Translations under genes and position numbers: made by a program
Assembly: GCA_021815535.1 (NCBI GenBank)
Contig: JAKAGL010000042.1
Span: 1 to 12,577 of the forward strand
DNA: 12,577 nucleotides
Origin: a bacterium
GTDB taxonomy: Bacteria > Nitrospinota_A > UBA7883 > JACRGQ01
Reading direction: 5' to 3'
Notes under the pieces: generated by a model
What the model was told of the DNA's origin: nothing
The model's database searches: none
Seen by the model: only the letters and a program-made list of their open reading frames with translations
Part shown: piece after piece, positions 1 through 7,676 of the stretch
Layout: every line of letters starts with the position of its first letter
Position numbering within the stretch: position 1 is the first letter of the stretch

Positions 1-57
1 TTCTCTATGGAAGGTGAGGTGTACCTTTTGGCACACTTGGAGGTAAAAAGCTTAAAG

Positions 58-1116
58 TCAGTTAACAATAACGCGTTTGTAGGTATCGAATTCCTCCAAC
101 ACACGCCCCGCCCCTCGGACAATCGAGGTGAGCGGATCGCGCGAGCGGTATACCGACAAACCAAGCTCACCGGTCAGGCGCTTTCCAAGGCCCCGTATCA
201 GCGCTCCACCGCCCGCAAGCACCACCCCGCGACTGCAGACATCAGCCGCCATTTCCGGTGAAATGCCGTTCATGGAACGGTGCACCGAATCCACAATGGC
301 TTTGATAGGTTCATTGATCGCCTCACGGATCATCGTGTCGGTCACCGTCATCTTTTTAGGCAAGCCGTTTACCGTATCACGTCCGCTTACTTCTGTTTCC
401 AGTGGCGTATCGAGGGGAAAAGCGGAGCCAATATGTATTTTGATACGTTCAGCCTCGAAAATGCCGATATCAAGACCAAACCCACGGCGGATGTAGGCGA
501 CAATTGCCTCATCCAACTCGTCTCCTGCCACCCGTATGGATTCGCTATATGCGGTGGCGAACATGGAAATAATTGCCACTTCGGTAGTACCGCCGCCAAT
601 GTCGACAATAAGATTGGCCCGCGATTCGTGAATCGGCATGTTTGTGCCAATCGCCGCGGCCATAGGCTCCTCAATGAGATAAACAGCGCTCATGCCTGTT
701 TCCTGTGCCGCTTCGATCACCGCTTTTCTTTCCACCTGCGTGATGCCGGAGGGAACGCCAATAATGATTTTGGGTTTGATGAACAGTGAACGGATGTTCG
801 CCTTTTTAATCAGACCGGAGATCATCATTTTCGCCGCGTCGAAATCGGCTATTACGCCATCTTTAAGCGGCCGGATGGTGACAATATCCTGGGGCGTCTT
901 GCCGTACATCTGCTTGGCGGCGATGCCGATAGCCACCACCTTTTTGGTACGCTGATCCACTGCCACGACGGAAGGTTCGTTTACAACAATTCCCCGGCCC
1001 CGGGCATGAATGAGCGTGTTGGCGGTTCCCAGATCCATCGCCAGGTCAGTGGCAAAGTAACCCCGTATCTTTTGCCAGAAATCGACAGAGGCCCTTGGGC
1101 TGGTCATTTCAGGCAT
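58..1116 (-). CDS. mreB: Rod shape-determining protein MreB
   Basis: Bacterial actin homologue that forms membrane-associated filaments and directs elongasome peptidoglycan synthesis. Seen in the sequence: the phosphate-1 loop DLGTANTLI near residue 28, the phosphate-2 motif DIGGGTTEVAIIS near residue 172, and the adenosine-motif loop AGGGALIRGLGKRL near residue 303. Length is about 352 residues, usual for MreB (340-350), and no part is missing. ATG at 1116 is preferred. It overlaps the end of the upstream GGDEF-like gene and has AAAGG just before it. GTG at 1119 and ATG at 1107 are alternatives, and the SD spacing does not settle the choice. It is the last visible gene of the minus-strand run. 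mreC commonly follows mreB and may lie beyond position 1, but the 57 bp after the stop show no convincing start. Confidence 0.96.
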   Translation of the reverse strand: MPEMTSPRASVDFWQKIRGYFATDLAMDLGTANTLIHARGRGIVVNEPSVVAVDQRTKKVVAIGIAAKQMYGKTPQDIVTIRPLKDGVIADFDAAKMMISGLIKKANIRSLFIKPKIIIGVPSGITQVERKAVIEAAQETGMSAVYLIEEPMAAAIGTNMPIHESRANLIVDIGGGTTEVAIISMFATAYSESIRVAGDELDEAIVAYIRRGFGLDIGIFEAERIKIHIGSAFPLDTPLETEVSGRDTVNGLPKKMTVTDTMIREAINEPIKAIVDSVHRSMNGISPEMAADVCSRGVVLAGGGALIRGLGKRLTGELGLSVYRSRDPLTSIVRGAGRVLEEFDTYKRVIVN

Positions 1117-2563
1117 CACCTTTCATATTGCCGTTCCAGGGAACCACGGACTGAGCCGTTTGCCGAGCTTCCCTCAGCGCCCCGAACGAATGTTTAATAA
1201 GCTCATTGCCGTCCTTGCCGTCATCAGGATAAAACGCAACGCCTATATTACCTTCAAATACTGTCTTTTTATCATCTATAAAAAAGTTCTTGGCCTTCAG
1301 CAGATCCAAAAGGTTTGAGGCGGCGGTTAATGCATCATCGCGCGAATGATCCGTCAAAAAAATCAGGAACACATCCCCGAAATAACGGGTCACATATCCG
1401 CTTTTATCCACCACCCGTTTAAAAAAGCTGGCAATTTCCATCAGTGCGTTATCGGCGGCCCCCACCGAGAAGTCGCGTGTTACGCGGCTGAAATCGCGTA
1501 TATCCAGAGCCAACAGCGCACCCCGCACCTCGCCCAGCTGACCGATTTTCTCATTAAGATAAAGATAGTTTCCCAAGCCGGTGAGTGAATCGACCTTGCG
1601 TGAAATGAGGCTGATACCATAGGCATACGAGCTTGCCACGTAGGACGCCGCCACCGATCCAAGGATTGCCAATATCCGCTCATCGGCGGCGGTAAAACCG
1701 TTTGGCCGGACGCTTAGCACTCCCAGCGCACCAATCACATGCTTTCGGACCACCATTGGCACGCCTAAAAACGAGCGGTATTCCCGTCGCTCACCGCCGT
1801 CCAATTCGAATTCTTGCCTGGTTTCCCCCAGAACATGGTGGTTAAGCGGTTTGTTTTTCCTTACAACCCAGCCCATAAGCGAATGGTCCATATCCAATGG
1901 AACTTTTCGTAATTCGTCGCCCCCCTCTTCTCCCCGTGCAAGGATGTGGAACTTTCCCTCTTCCGAAGCTTTCAGGGCAAAAATGAATTTTTCATTGGGT
2001 ATAAGCTTGTTGATGTTCTGATACAGAGCCGCGACAATGTGCGTCATTTTTTCCGCGGCCGCCATTTCGCACACTACTTCCTGTATTGCTTCCAAGTTTC
2101 CGGCCTCCTGCCACAGGTTCCACCGTTCCTCCCGGCGAACCGTTTCCTGGGCAAATATCGCGGCAAAATCCTGCAACAGTTTTTGGTGCTTTTCCGTGAA
2201 CACATACTGCCGTTTGCTGTCAACGGTCAGCACACCGATCATCCGTTCGCCGCGCATCACAGGCGCGGCCATGAAAGATTTAAGATTTTCCTGGGTATTG
2301 TAGAGCTTCAGGGTGGCGGTATCGTGTGAGAATTCCTTCACCGTGATCGATTTGCGCTCTTTGGCCACCCAGCCTATGATTCCCTGTCCGGGGAAAAAAG
2401 AGGCGGCGGGATTAATAGTATCTCCCAAGCTGAACCATATGAAGAGACGATACTCTTCGTCATCCTCCCCTTTAAGAAAGAATGCCACCGTAAAAGCGTC
2501 CAGCACATTCACAACCAATTTCACCAGGTTGTCAAAATCGCCCTTATCCGCCTGATCCAGCAT
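1109..2563 (-). CDS. GAF-GAF protein with degenerate GGDEF domain
   Basis: A 484-residue soluble protein with no membrane segment or signal peptide, so probably a cytoplasmic sensor. Two GAF-like ligand-binding regions are visible, about residues 10-140 (core IIGWVAKE, AAPVMRGERMIGVLTVDS) and 155-310 (core LMGWVVRKNKPL, FLGVPMVVRKHVIGALGVLSV). A GGDEF fold follows at about 323-475: DSLTGLGNYLYL, then LALDIRDFS. The signature position reads RYFGDVF at residues 393-399, so GGDEF has become FGDVF. The first Gly and the catalytic Glu are both lost. By family knowledge such a domain is unlikely to make c-di-GMP; a GTP-sensing or scaffold role is inference. The start at 2563 has GGAGG three bases upstream, and an in-frame stop precedes it. 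The gene ends inside the start of mreB, which suggests translational coupling. Confidence 0.88.
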   Translation of the reverse strand: MLDQADKGDFDNLVKLVVNVLDAFTVAFFLKGEDDEEYRLFIWFSLGDTINPAASFFPGQGIIGWVAKERKSITVKEFSHDTATLKLYNTQENLKSFMAAPVMRGERMIGVLTVDSKRQYVFTEKHQKLLQDFAAIFAQETVRREERWNLWQEAGNLEAIQEVVCEMAAAEKMTHIVAALYQNINKLIPNEKFIFALKASEEGKFHILARGEEGGDELRKVPLDMDHSLMGWVVRKNKPLNHHVLGETRQEFELDGGERREYRSFLGVPMVVRKHVIGALGVLSVRPNGFTAADERILAILGSVAASYVASSYAYGISLISRKVDSLTGLGNYLYLNEKIGQLGEVRGALLALDIRDFSRVTRDFSVGAADNALMEIASFFKRVVDKSGYVTRYFGDVFLIFLTDHSRDDALTAASNLLDLLKAKNFFIDDKKTVFEGNIGVAFYPDDGKDGNELIKHSFGALREARQTAQSVVPWNGNMKGDA

Positions 2564-2589
2564 ACGCCTCCGATTGTATCATTGCCAGG

Positions 2590-3363
2590 TCACAGCTCGT
2601 CCACCCTGAGCAACACTATGGAAATGTTGTCGGCGCCTCCCTGGGCCTTTGCCGATTCAACCAATACATGGGCGCACTCCTCAAGGTCTTTATGGTGTTG
2701 GTGGATGATCTCGCCGATGGCGCCATCATCCACCATGTCGGTCAGGCCATCGGAACAGAGAAGGAATACATCCCCCTTATGTGGCGGAATAACCTTCATA
2801 TCCACTTTGGCCTTGCCCATATGCCCCAATGCCCGGGTTAGGCGATTCTTGAACGGCAATTGATCAAGCTGTTCGCGGGTCAAAAAACCTTTTTTAAGTT
2901 CCTCAAAAAAAACCGAATGGTCTTCAGTAATCTGGTTGAACTCTTCCGCGCGCCGGAGGTATATGCGGCTGTCGCCGACATGCGCGGCAAATATGCTGTT
3001 TTGGGAGACAAGTAACGCCACAATGGTGGTGCCCATTCCGCGATATTCAGGGGTAAGATCGGCCGACTCGGTAACGATGGTATTGGCACGGATGATCGTA
3101 TAAATCAGTTTCTTGCCGGGAAGCGGCAATTCATTGGGAAAAGGCTGAAGTTGATCGATGACTTCCTCCGAGGCGTTCTCGTATTCCTCAAAGAATTTTT
3201 GAATGCTGGTAACGGCCAACCGGCTGGCGGTCTCCCCCGCGTTGTGCCCTCCCATGCCATCGGCCAGAAGAAACAGCCCCAACCGCCCGTCTACCAGTAT
3301 TGAGTCTTCGTTATTCTGCCTGCGGAGGCCGACATCCGTCAGGGAAAAGTGGCTCGTTTTCAC
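2590..3363 (-). CDS. PP2C-family serine/threonine phosphatase (PrpC/Stp-like)
   Basis: Metal-dependent (Mn/Mg) protein phosphatase of the bacterial PPM/PP2C type, 257 residues, a complete single catalytic domain with no transmembrane tail. Motifs in order: RRQNNEDS (15-21), ADGMGGHNAGE (34-44), MGTT (110-113), HVGDSRIYL (128-136), TEDHS (146-150), SDGLTD (204-209) and GGADNIS (242-248). Metal-ligand aspartates in DGMGG, SDGLT and ADN are present, so it should be active. It opposes Hanks-type Ser/Thr kinases in most bacteria, but no kinase gene is in the window. The start is a GTG at 3363 that overlaps the cimA stop by 4 bp (GTGA). The GAF/GGDEF-like gene follows 26 bp downstream. The true substrate is unknown; the linkage makes that protein or MreB a candidate by inference only. 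Confidence 0.93.
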   Translation of the reverse strand: MKTSHFSLTDVGLRRQNNEDSILVDGRLGLFLLADGMGGHNAGETASRLAVTSIQKFFEEYENASEEVIDQLQPFPNELPLPGKKLIYTIIRANTIVTESADLTPEYRGMGTTIVALLVSQNSIFAAHVGDSRIYLRRAEEFNQITEDHSVFFEELKKGFLTREQLDQLPFKNRLTRALGHMGKAKVDMKVIPPHKGDVFLLCSDGLTDMVDDGAIGEIIHQHHKDLEECAHVLVESAKAQGGADNISIVLLRVDEL

Positions 3364-4946
3364 TTCTTTCTGGCGGGTTTCTTATGTAATTTGTAGTCGA
3401 TGGAATCGATCAAGGCCTGCCAGCTCGCTTCGATCACATTTTCGGAGACACCGACCGTCCCCCACTTGTTCCCATCCTCATCGCCCGATTCGATGAGCAC
3501 CCTTGTTTTGGCGCTGGTGCCTTCGGTTTCGTCCAAAATGCGCACCTTGAAATCGAGCAATTTCACTTCCTTGAGTTCGGGGTAATATTTCACCAAAGCC
3601 TGCCTGAACGCTTTATCCATCGCATTCACCGGCCCATTCCCTTCAGCCACTGCGTAGTGAACGTCGCCATCCGGTGTTTTCACCATCACCACCGCCTCGC
3701 TGTATTGCGGTTCTTTGTTATTCGACACCGAAACAATGACGCGGGCGCGAAGCACGTCGAAATACTTTTTCCAGTGACCCTTGGCCTTTTTGATCAGAAT
3801 TTCCAGGGAACCATCGGCCCCTTCGAAGGCAAAGCCTTGGCTCTCCAGTTCTTTGATAGTGCCCAGAACCTGCTTGGCTACCGGATCATCCGGCTTAAGA
3901 TCGATGCCGTATTCAGTGGCTTTTGCCTGAATGCTTGCTTTTCCAGCAAGGTCTGAAATGATAACGTGGCGCTGGTTTCCCACTTGATCCGGCGAAATAT
4001 GCTCATACGTGGCCGGATTTTTAAGTACCGCATCCACATGCAATCCCCCCTTATGGGCAAAGGCCGCCTGACCAACGAACGGCTGGTGCAGGTTTGGCTT
4101 GAGATTGGCCATCTCCGAGACGAAAAGCGAGACATCCCGCATCGCCTTGATCTGCGCGCCGGAAACACACTTGTAACCCATTTTAATCTGAAGATTGGGA
4201 ATGATCGCCGTAAGGTCTGCGTTCCCGCAGCGCTCTCCGAGACCGTTGATCGTTCCCTGCACCTGGCGCGCGCCGGCCTGCACCGCCGATAACGTATTGG
4301 CCACCGCCAGCGCACCATCGTTGTGGACATGAATCCCAACCCGGCAGCCAAACCGCGTTTTTACCCGCGCGGTAATATCATGAATTTCGTGGATCAATGC
4401 ACCGCCATTGGTGTCGCAAAGCGTCACCCAATCGGCGCCGCCGGCCAGCGCGGCTTCTATGCATTCCATGGCATAGAGCGGATCGGTTTTGTACCCGTCA
4501 AAAAAATGTTCGGCATCGAAAACTACTTCGTCCACTTTGGGCTTCATATAGCGGGTCGAATCTTTGATGAGTTTCAGGTTATGCGGCAGGGTGGTGCGCA
4601 ATACCTTGGTTACATGAATGTCCCATGTCTTCCCCACCAGCGTTACCACCGGCGCTTTGCTTTCCAGCAACAAACGCAGATTGTTATCGGTCGCTGGGGT
4701 CTTTGAGGGGTGGTGGGTGCTGCCGAATGCCGCGATCCGGGCATGTCTTAGTTTTAGCTTGCGCACTTCGGCAAAGTACGCCGAATCCTTCGGATTGCTG
4801 CCGGGGAATCCCCCTTCGATATAATGAACGCCCAGTTCATCCAGCTTTTCGGTAATGCGCAGTTTGTCCTGCAGCGAAAACGACACATCTTGCGCCTGCG
4901 AACCATCACGCAACGTAGTGTCATACACGTATACCTTGTTGGACAT
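3360..4946 (-). CDS. cimA: (R)-citramalate synthase
   Basis: Condenses pyruvate and acetyl-CoA to (R)-citramalate, the first step of the threonine-independent route to 2-oxobutyrate and isoleucine. Seen: an HMGL-like TIM barrel with YDTTLRDGSQ (8-17), EGGFPGSNPKD (44-54), CDTNGG (177-182), the metal-binding HVHND (206-210) and GLGERCGNADL (235-245), followed by a linker. A LeuA-type dimerisation/allosteric domain covers about 385-520. The 528-residue length and the SQAQDVSFSL sequence fit the CimA branch rather than LeuA or homocitrate synthase. The start ATG directly abuts the lysC stop, with a weak GGAAAG as possible SD. The C-terminal domain is where isoleucine feedback inhibition acts in characterised CimA enzymes. 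An isopropylmalate-synthase-like paralogue with another substrate is possible but less likely. Confidence 0.93.
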   Translation of the reverse strand: MSNKVYVYDTTLRDGSQAQDVSFSLQDKLRITEKLDELGVHYIEGGFPGSNPKDSAYFAEVRKLKLRHARIAAFGSTHHPSKTPATDNNLRLLLESKAPVVTLVGKTWDIHVTKVLRTTLPHNLKLIKDSTRYMKPKVDEVVFDAEHFFDGYKTDPLYAMECIEAALAGGADWVTLCDTNGGALIHEIHDITARVKTRFGCRVGIHVHNDGALAVANTLSAVQAGARQVQGTINGLGERCGNADLTAIIPNLQIKMGYKCVSGAQIKAMRDVSLFVSEMANLKPNLHQPFVGQAAFAHKGGLHVDAVLKNPATYEHISPDQVGNQRHVIISDLAGKASIQAKATEYGIDLKPDDPVAKQVLGTIKELESQGFAFEGADGSLEILIKKAKGHWKKYFDVLRARVIVSVSNNKEPQYSEAVVMVKTPDGDVHYAVAEGNGPVNAMDKAFRQALVKYYPELKEVKLLDFKVRILDETEGTSAKTRVLIESGDEDGNKWGTVGVSENVIEASWQALIDSIDYKLHKKPARKK

Positions 4947-5423
4947 CTAGCTTTCCAGTCCGAACCCGGCGTGCAGAATGCGCACGGCACGGTCCACATC
5001 GTCCTTCAGGATCACGCAGGAAACCCTGATCTCCGAGGTGGAGATCATTTCGATGTTGATCCCCGCATCCGCGAGCAACTGGAACATCTTTGCCGCCACG
5101 CCGGAATGCGAGCGCATACCGACACCGACGATCGAAACCTTGCCGATGTTCTCATCAACCTGCACGTCCTTGGCGCCGATTTTCGCAGCTGACCCTTTTA
5201 GGATTTTCGCGGCCTTGGCTGATTCAGTGCGCGGTACCGTTAATGAAAAATCGGTAAGGCCGCCAATACCGACATTCTGAATGATCATATCGACGTTGAT
5301 CTCCTCCTTGGCGATCTCGCCGAGGATGGCGGAAGCGATGCCCGGCTTGTCCGGAACGCCCACGACGGTGAGTTTCGCCTGATTTTTATCATACGGTACG
5401 GACGAGACCACTACTTTTTCCAT
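4947..5423 (-). CDS. Possible internally initiated aspartokinase beta subunit
   Basis: In frame within lysC, Met247 (ATG at 5423) is preceded by GAGGAG at 5430-5435, a strong Shine-Dalgarno match at 6-nt spacing. Initiation here would yield a 158-residue protein made of only the two ACT domains, starting MEKVVVSSVPYDKNQAKLTV. Aspartokinases of Bacillus subtilis (AK II) and Corynebacterium glutamicum are known alpha2beta2 enzymes whose beta subunit comes from an internal start at nearly the same place. The site is visible; its use in this organism is inference. The glutamates of EEP would produce part of the GAGGAG by coding alone, so coincidence is possible. Confidence 0.45.
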   Translation of the reverse strand: MEKVVVSSVPYDKNQAKLTVVGVPDKPGIASAILGEIAKEEINVDMIIQNVGIGGLTDFSLTVPRTESAKAAKILKGSAAKIGAKDVQVDENIGKVSIVGVGMRSHSGVAAKMFQLLADAGINIEMISTSEIRVSCVILKDDVDRAVRILHAGFGLES

Positions 5424-6161
5424 TGACGGCTCCTCTGCAACGACCCAGGTACCGGGTCCTTCCTTGAACGTTGATTTTACCACCACCGGCATCCGGTATT
5501 TCGCGGCGAACTCCACCGAGCGGGTCTGCAACACCTTTGCGCCAAGGCTTGCCATCTCCAGCATCTCCTCATAACTGATGCGGTCGATCCGCCGCGCCTT
5601 TGATTCCACATTCGGATCGGTTGTATAAACACCATCCACATCGGTGTAAATCTCACACATATCGGCTTTGAGCGCGACAGCCAGGGCCACGCCAGTGGTA
5701 TCGCTACCCCCCCGCCCCAGAGTCGTCACGTTCGATTTTTCATCGATTCCCTGAAAACCCGCTACAACAACAACGTAGTCATCATCAAGGTACTTTTTTA
5801 TATTTTCTTTGGCGATGTTCTTGATACGCGCCTTGGTATGCATGCTGTCGGTGACGATGCCAGCTTGCCGTCCCGTCAGGCTGACAGCCTTGATCCCCAT
5901 ATCCTGCAACGCGATAGCCAGCAGTGCGATGGTCACCCGTTCTCCAGTGGAAAGAAGCATGTCCATCTCCCGCTCCACCGGTTCTTTAGTGATCTCGTGA
6001 GCCAGTTTGACGAGGCTATCGGTCTGGCCGGACATGGCCGAGAGAACCACTACAAGCTGATCCCCGCTTTTTTTCTGATCGGCAACTTTCTTCGCTACGT
6101 TTTTCAGGCGTTCCACGTTGCCAACGGATGTTCCGCCATATTTTTGTACAATTAATGCCAT
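4947..6161 (-). CDS. lysC: Aspartokinase, monofunctional, with tandem ACT domains
   Basis: Phosphorylates L-aspartate to 4-phospho-L-aspartate, the common first step to lysine, threonine and methionine. The amino-acid kinase domain (1-245) shows KYGGTS (7-12), the TTLGRGGSDTT loop (146-156) and YTDVDGVYTTDP (172-183). Two ACT domains follow (about 263-325 and 341-402), the usual feedback site for lysine and/or threonine. Length is 404 residues, as expected for the monofunctional alpha form. No homoserine dehydrogenase is fused. MALIVQKYGGTSVG is the standard N terminus, so the ATG at 6161 is secure, yet no Shine-Dalgarno sequence lies at normal distance. It is the first gene of the run, and cimA follows with no gap. 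An internal start at 5423 is described separately. Confidence 0.96.
   Translation of the reverse strand: MALIVQKYGGTSVGNVERLKNVAKKVADQKKSGDQLVVVLSAMSGQTDSLVKLAHEITKEPVEREMDMLLSTGERVTIALLAIALQDMGIKAVSLTGRQAGIVTDSMHTKARIKNIAKENIKKYLDDDYVVVVAGFQGIDEKSNVTTLGRGGSDTTGVALAVALKADMCEIYTDVDGVYTTDPNVESKARRIDRISYEEMLEMASLGAKVLQTRSVEFAAKYRMPVVVKSTFKEGPGTWVVAEEPSMEKVVVSSVPYDKNQAKLTVVGVPDKPGIASAILGEIAKEEINVDMIIQNVGIGGLTDFSLTVPRTESAKAAKILKGSAAKIGAKDVQVDENIGKVSIVGVGMRSHSGVAAKMFQLLADAGINIEMISTSEIRVSCVILKDDVDRAVRILHAGFGLES
5430..5435 (-). promoter_or_regulatory. Internal Shine-Dalgarno for aspartokinase beta
   Basis: Reads GAGGAG on the minus strand, six bases before the in-frame ATG at 5423. It is a stronger and better-spaced ribosome binding site than anything in front of the full-length lysC start, which has none. 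Confidence 0.45.
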
Positions 6162-6169
6162 AATCGGTT

Positions 6170-6184
6170 GATTTTAGTAAAATC
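6170..6184. promoter_or_regulatory. Perfect 15-bp palindrome, possible operator
   Basis: GATTTTA-G-TAAAATC is a perfect inverted repeat with 7-bp arms and a 1-base centre. It lies 8 bp upstream of the lysC ATG and covers the candidate -10 box. A repressor bound here would block transcription. AT-rich palindromes of this size also arise by chance. Confidence 0.3.
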
Positions 6185-6199
6185 CCTCTCGTAAAGCAA
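6171..6199 (-). promoter_or_regulatory. Candidate sigma-70 promoter for the lysC run
   Basis: On the minus strand, TTGCTT (6199-6194), a 17-bp spacer and TAAAAT (6176-6171) form a -35/-10 pair, matching consensus at 3/6 and 5/6. The -10 box ends 9 nt before the lysC ATG, so transcription would start within about 2-4 nt of the start codon. That would fit a nearly leaderless message and the missing Shine-Dalgarno. Prediction by eye only. Confidence 0.35.
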
Positions 6200-6350
6200 T
6201 TTGCGCTTTTCATACCCCGCTGACACAAGCCGAAACGATATATACCCAATGAGTTAACAACTGATCTTGTACGTAATGCGGGGAAATGCCCTTAATCCGC
6301 AATGGCTAATTTCAAAACCACGGTGTAAACTACCCTTAATCAAGGTGATC

Positions 6351-6379
6351 TTGGCCACGCTTAACCGCATTGATATTGT
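6351..6379 (+). promoter_or_regulatory. Weak candidate promoter for pfk
   Basis: TTGGCC (6351-6356), a 17-bp spacer and TATTGT (6374-6379, preceded by the extended -10 element TGA) give 4/6 matches at each box. The predicted start site near 6386 falls inside the AAGGA Shine-Dalgarno (6383-6387), which counts against it. The real pfk promoter may lie further upstream. Confidence 0.25.
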
Positions 6380-6394
6380 AACAAGGAATCAACT

Positions 6395-7657
6395 ATGAAG
6401 AAGATGAAGCGATGCGCAATATTGGTTGGAGGCGGACCGGCTCCGGGGATAAACAGCGTTATAGGCGCCGCGACTATAAAATTACGCAATGAAGGGGTTT
6501 CGGTTGTTGGCATAATCGATGGTTTCCAGCACCTCATGAAGGGAGACACCTCACAAACGCGCGAACTCTTTATCGACGACGTGGCGCACATTCATCTCGA
6601 CGGCGGTTCCATCTTGCGGACCTCCCGCGCCAATCCCACAAAAAAAGAAGAAGACCTGAAAACGGTGGTTGAGGCATTCTATGCCCTCAAGGTAGATGCG
6701 GTTATCACCATTGGCGGGGACGATACCTGTTTCTCCGCCATCCAGCTCGAGAAAAAGGCCAAAGGAAAGATCCAGTTTGTGCATGTTCCAAAAACCATTG
6801 ATAACGACCTGGATCTCCCCCACGGCACCCGCACGTTCGGCTTTACCACTGCATGGGATTTCGGGGCCAAAATCACCCAAAGCATAATCGCCGACGCCCA
6901 AAGCACCAATCGATGGTATTTCATCACCGCAATGGGACGCAAAGCCGGGCACTTGGCGCTGGGCATAGGCAAATCGACCGGTTCCACGCTCACCATCATT
7001 CCCGAAGAATTTGGCGAGGTAAAGGAGATAAGCCTCCAGCATGTGGTGGATATCCTTATCGGTGCCGTCATAAAACGGCGGGCACACGGCAGGGAATACG
7101 GCGTGGCAATACTTGCCGAAGGACTGGCCGAGCGGCTTTCCCAATACGAATTGAAGAAAATGGGCAAGATAGAATATGACGAGCATGGCCATATACGCCT
7201 ATCAGAAATCGATCTGGGCGGAATACTGAAAGACGAAGTTGCCGCAGGCCTCAAAGAATTCGGCATCAAGGAAACCATCGTCGACAAGGACATCGGCTAT
7301 GAATTGCGATCTGTTGCTCCCAACTCGTTCGATATAGAATACACCCGCGATTTGGGCTATGGCGCGGCCGTCTATCTTCTCAATGGCAAATCGGGCGATA
7401 TGATCTCAATACAGGGAGGCGTTGCAGAACCTATTCCATTTACCAGCGCCATCGACCCGCAGACCGGCCGTACCCGTGTCCGCCTTGTTGATCCCAATAC
7501 CCAGTCCTATCATGTTGCGTTGGAATACATGATCAGGCTGAAAAAAACCGATTTTGAAAATGAAGACGAACTGAACAAACTTGCCAAAGCAGCTAAAATA
7601 ACACCCGAAGCTTTTGTGAAACGCTTCGGATATCTGGTCGGCTTGGGCGGCAATTAG
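6395..7657 (+). CDS. pfp: Pyrophosphate-dependent 6-phosphofructokinase
   Basis: Interconverts fructose 6-phosphate and fructose 1,6-bisphosphate using pyrophosphate rather than ATP, a reversible glycolytic step in the cytoplasm. The family is clear from GGGPAPGINSVIG (12-24), TIGGDDT (105-111), PKTIDND (132-138) and MGRKAGH (180-186). Two residues mark the PPi type: the second Asp of GGDD (residue 110) and the Lys of PKTIDND (133). ATP-dependent enzymes have Gly at both. Length of 420 residues fits the PPi-type clade. The start ATG has AAGGA seven bases upstream; Met4 is a weaker alternative. It is the first gene of the plus-strand run, with the amidohydrolase 19 bp downstream. The cofactor call rests on these residues and is well supported but not measured. 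Confidence 0.92.
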   Translation: MKKMKRCAILVGGGPAPGINSVIGAATIKLRNEGVSVVGIIDGFQHLMKGDTSQTRELFIDDVAHIHLDGGSILRTSRANPTKKEEDLKTVVEAFYALKVDAVITIGGDDTCFSAIQLEKKAKGKIQFVHVPKTIDNDLDLPHGTRTFGFTTAWDFGAKITQSIIADAQSTNRWYFITAMGRKAGHLALGIGKSTGSTLTIIPEEFGEVKEISLQHVVDILIGAVIKRRAHGREYGVAILAEGLAERLSQYELKKMGKIEYDEHGHIRLSEIDLGGILKDEVAAGLKEFGIKETIVDKDIGYELRSVAPNSFDIEYTRDLGYGAAVYLLNGKSGDMISIQGGVAEPIPFTSAIDPQTGRTRVRLVDPNTQSYHVALEYMIRLKKTDFENEDELNKLAKAAKITPEAFVKRFGYLVGLGGN

Positions 7658-7676
7658 CTCCGTCAGGAAAAACGGC

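Larger units (their letters stand above)
6162..6394. other. Divergent intergenic region between lysC and pfk
   Basis: This 233-bp region separates the two divergent gene runs and must hold at least two promoters. It contains the lysC-side palindrome and candidate promoter. The 9-bp direct repeat CCCTTAATC occurs at 6289-6297 and 6333-6341, with a related CTTAACCGCA at 6361 onward. CCTTAATCAAGG (6334-6345) has 4-bp inverted arms. I see no tRNA, lysine-riboswitch core or intrinsic terminator. Confidence 0.6.

Noticed and set aside
19..36. Possible terminator after mreB
   Set aside because: GTGTACC and GGCACAC pair with one mismatch around TTTT, but no U-run follows on the minus strand, and mreB may continue into mreC outside the window.
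6162..6340. Lysine riboswitch upstream of lysC
   Set aside because: The leader would be expected here on the minus strand, but I find no AGAGGNGC-type core, and the candidate promoter lies too close to the start codon.
6551..7293. Two long open frames (204 and 213 codons) on the minus strand inside pfk
   Set aside because: They lie fully antisense to a clear phosphofructokinase, show no family motifs, and have the composition expected of mirror frames.
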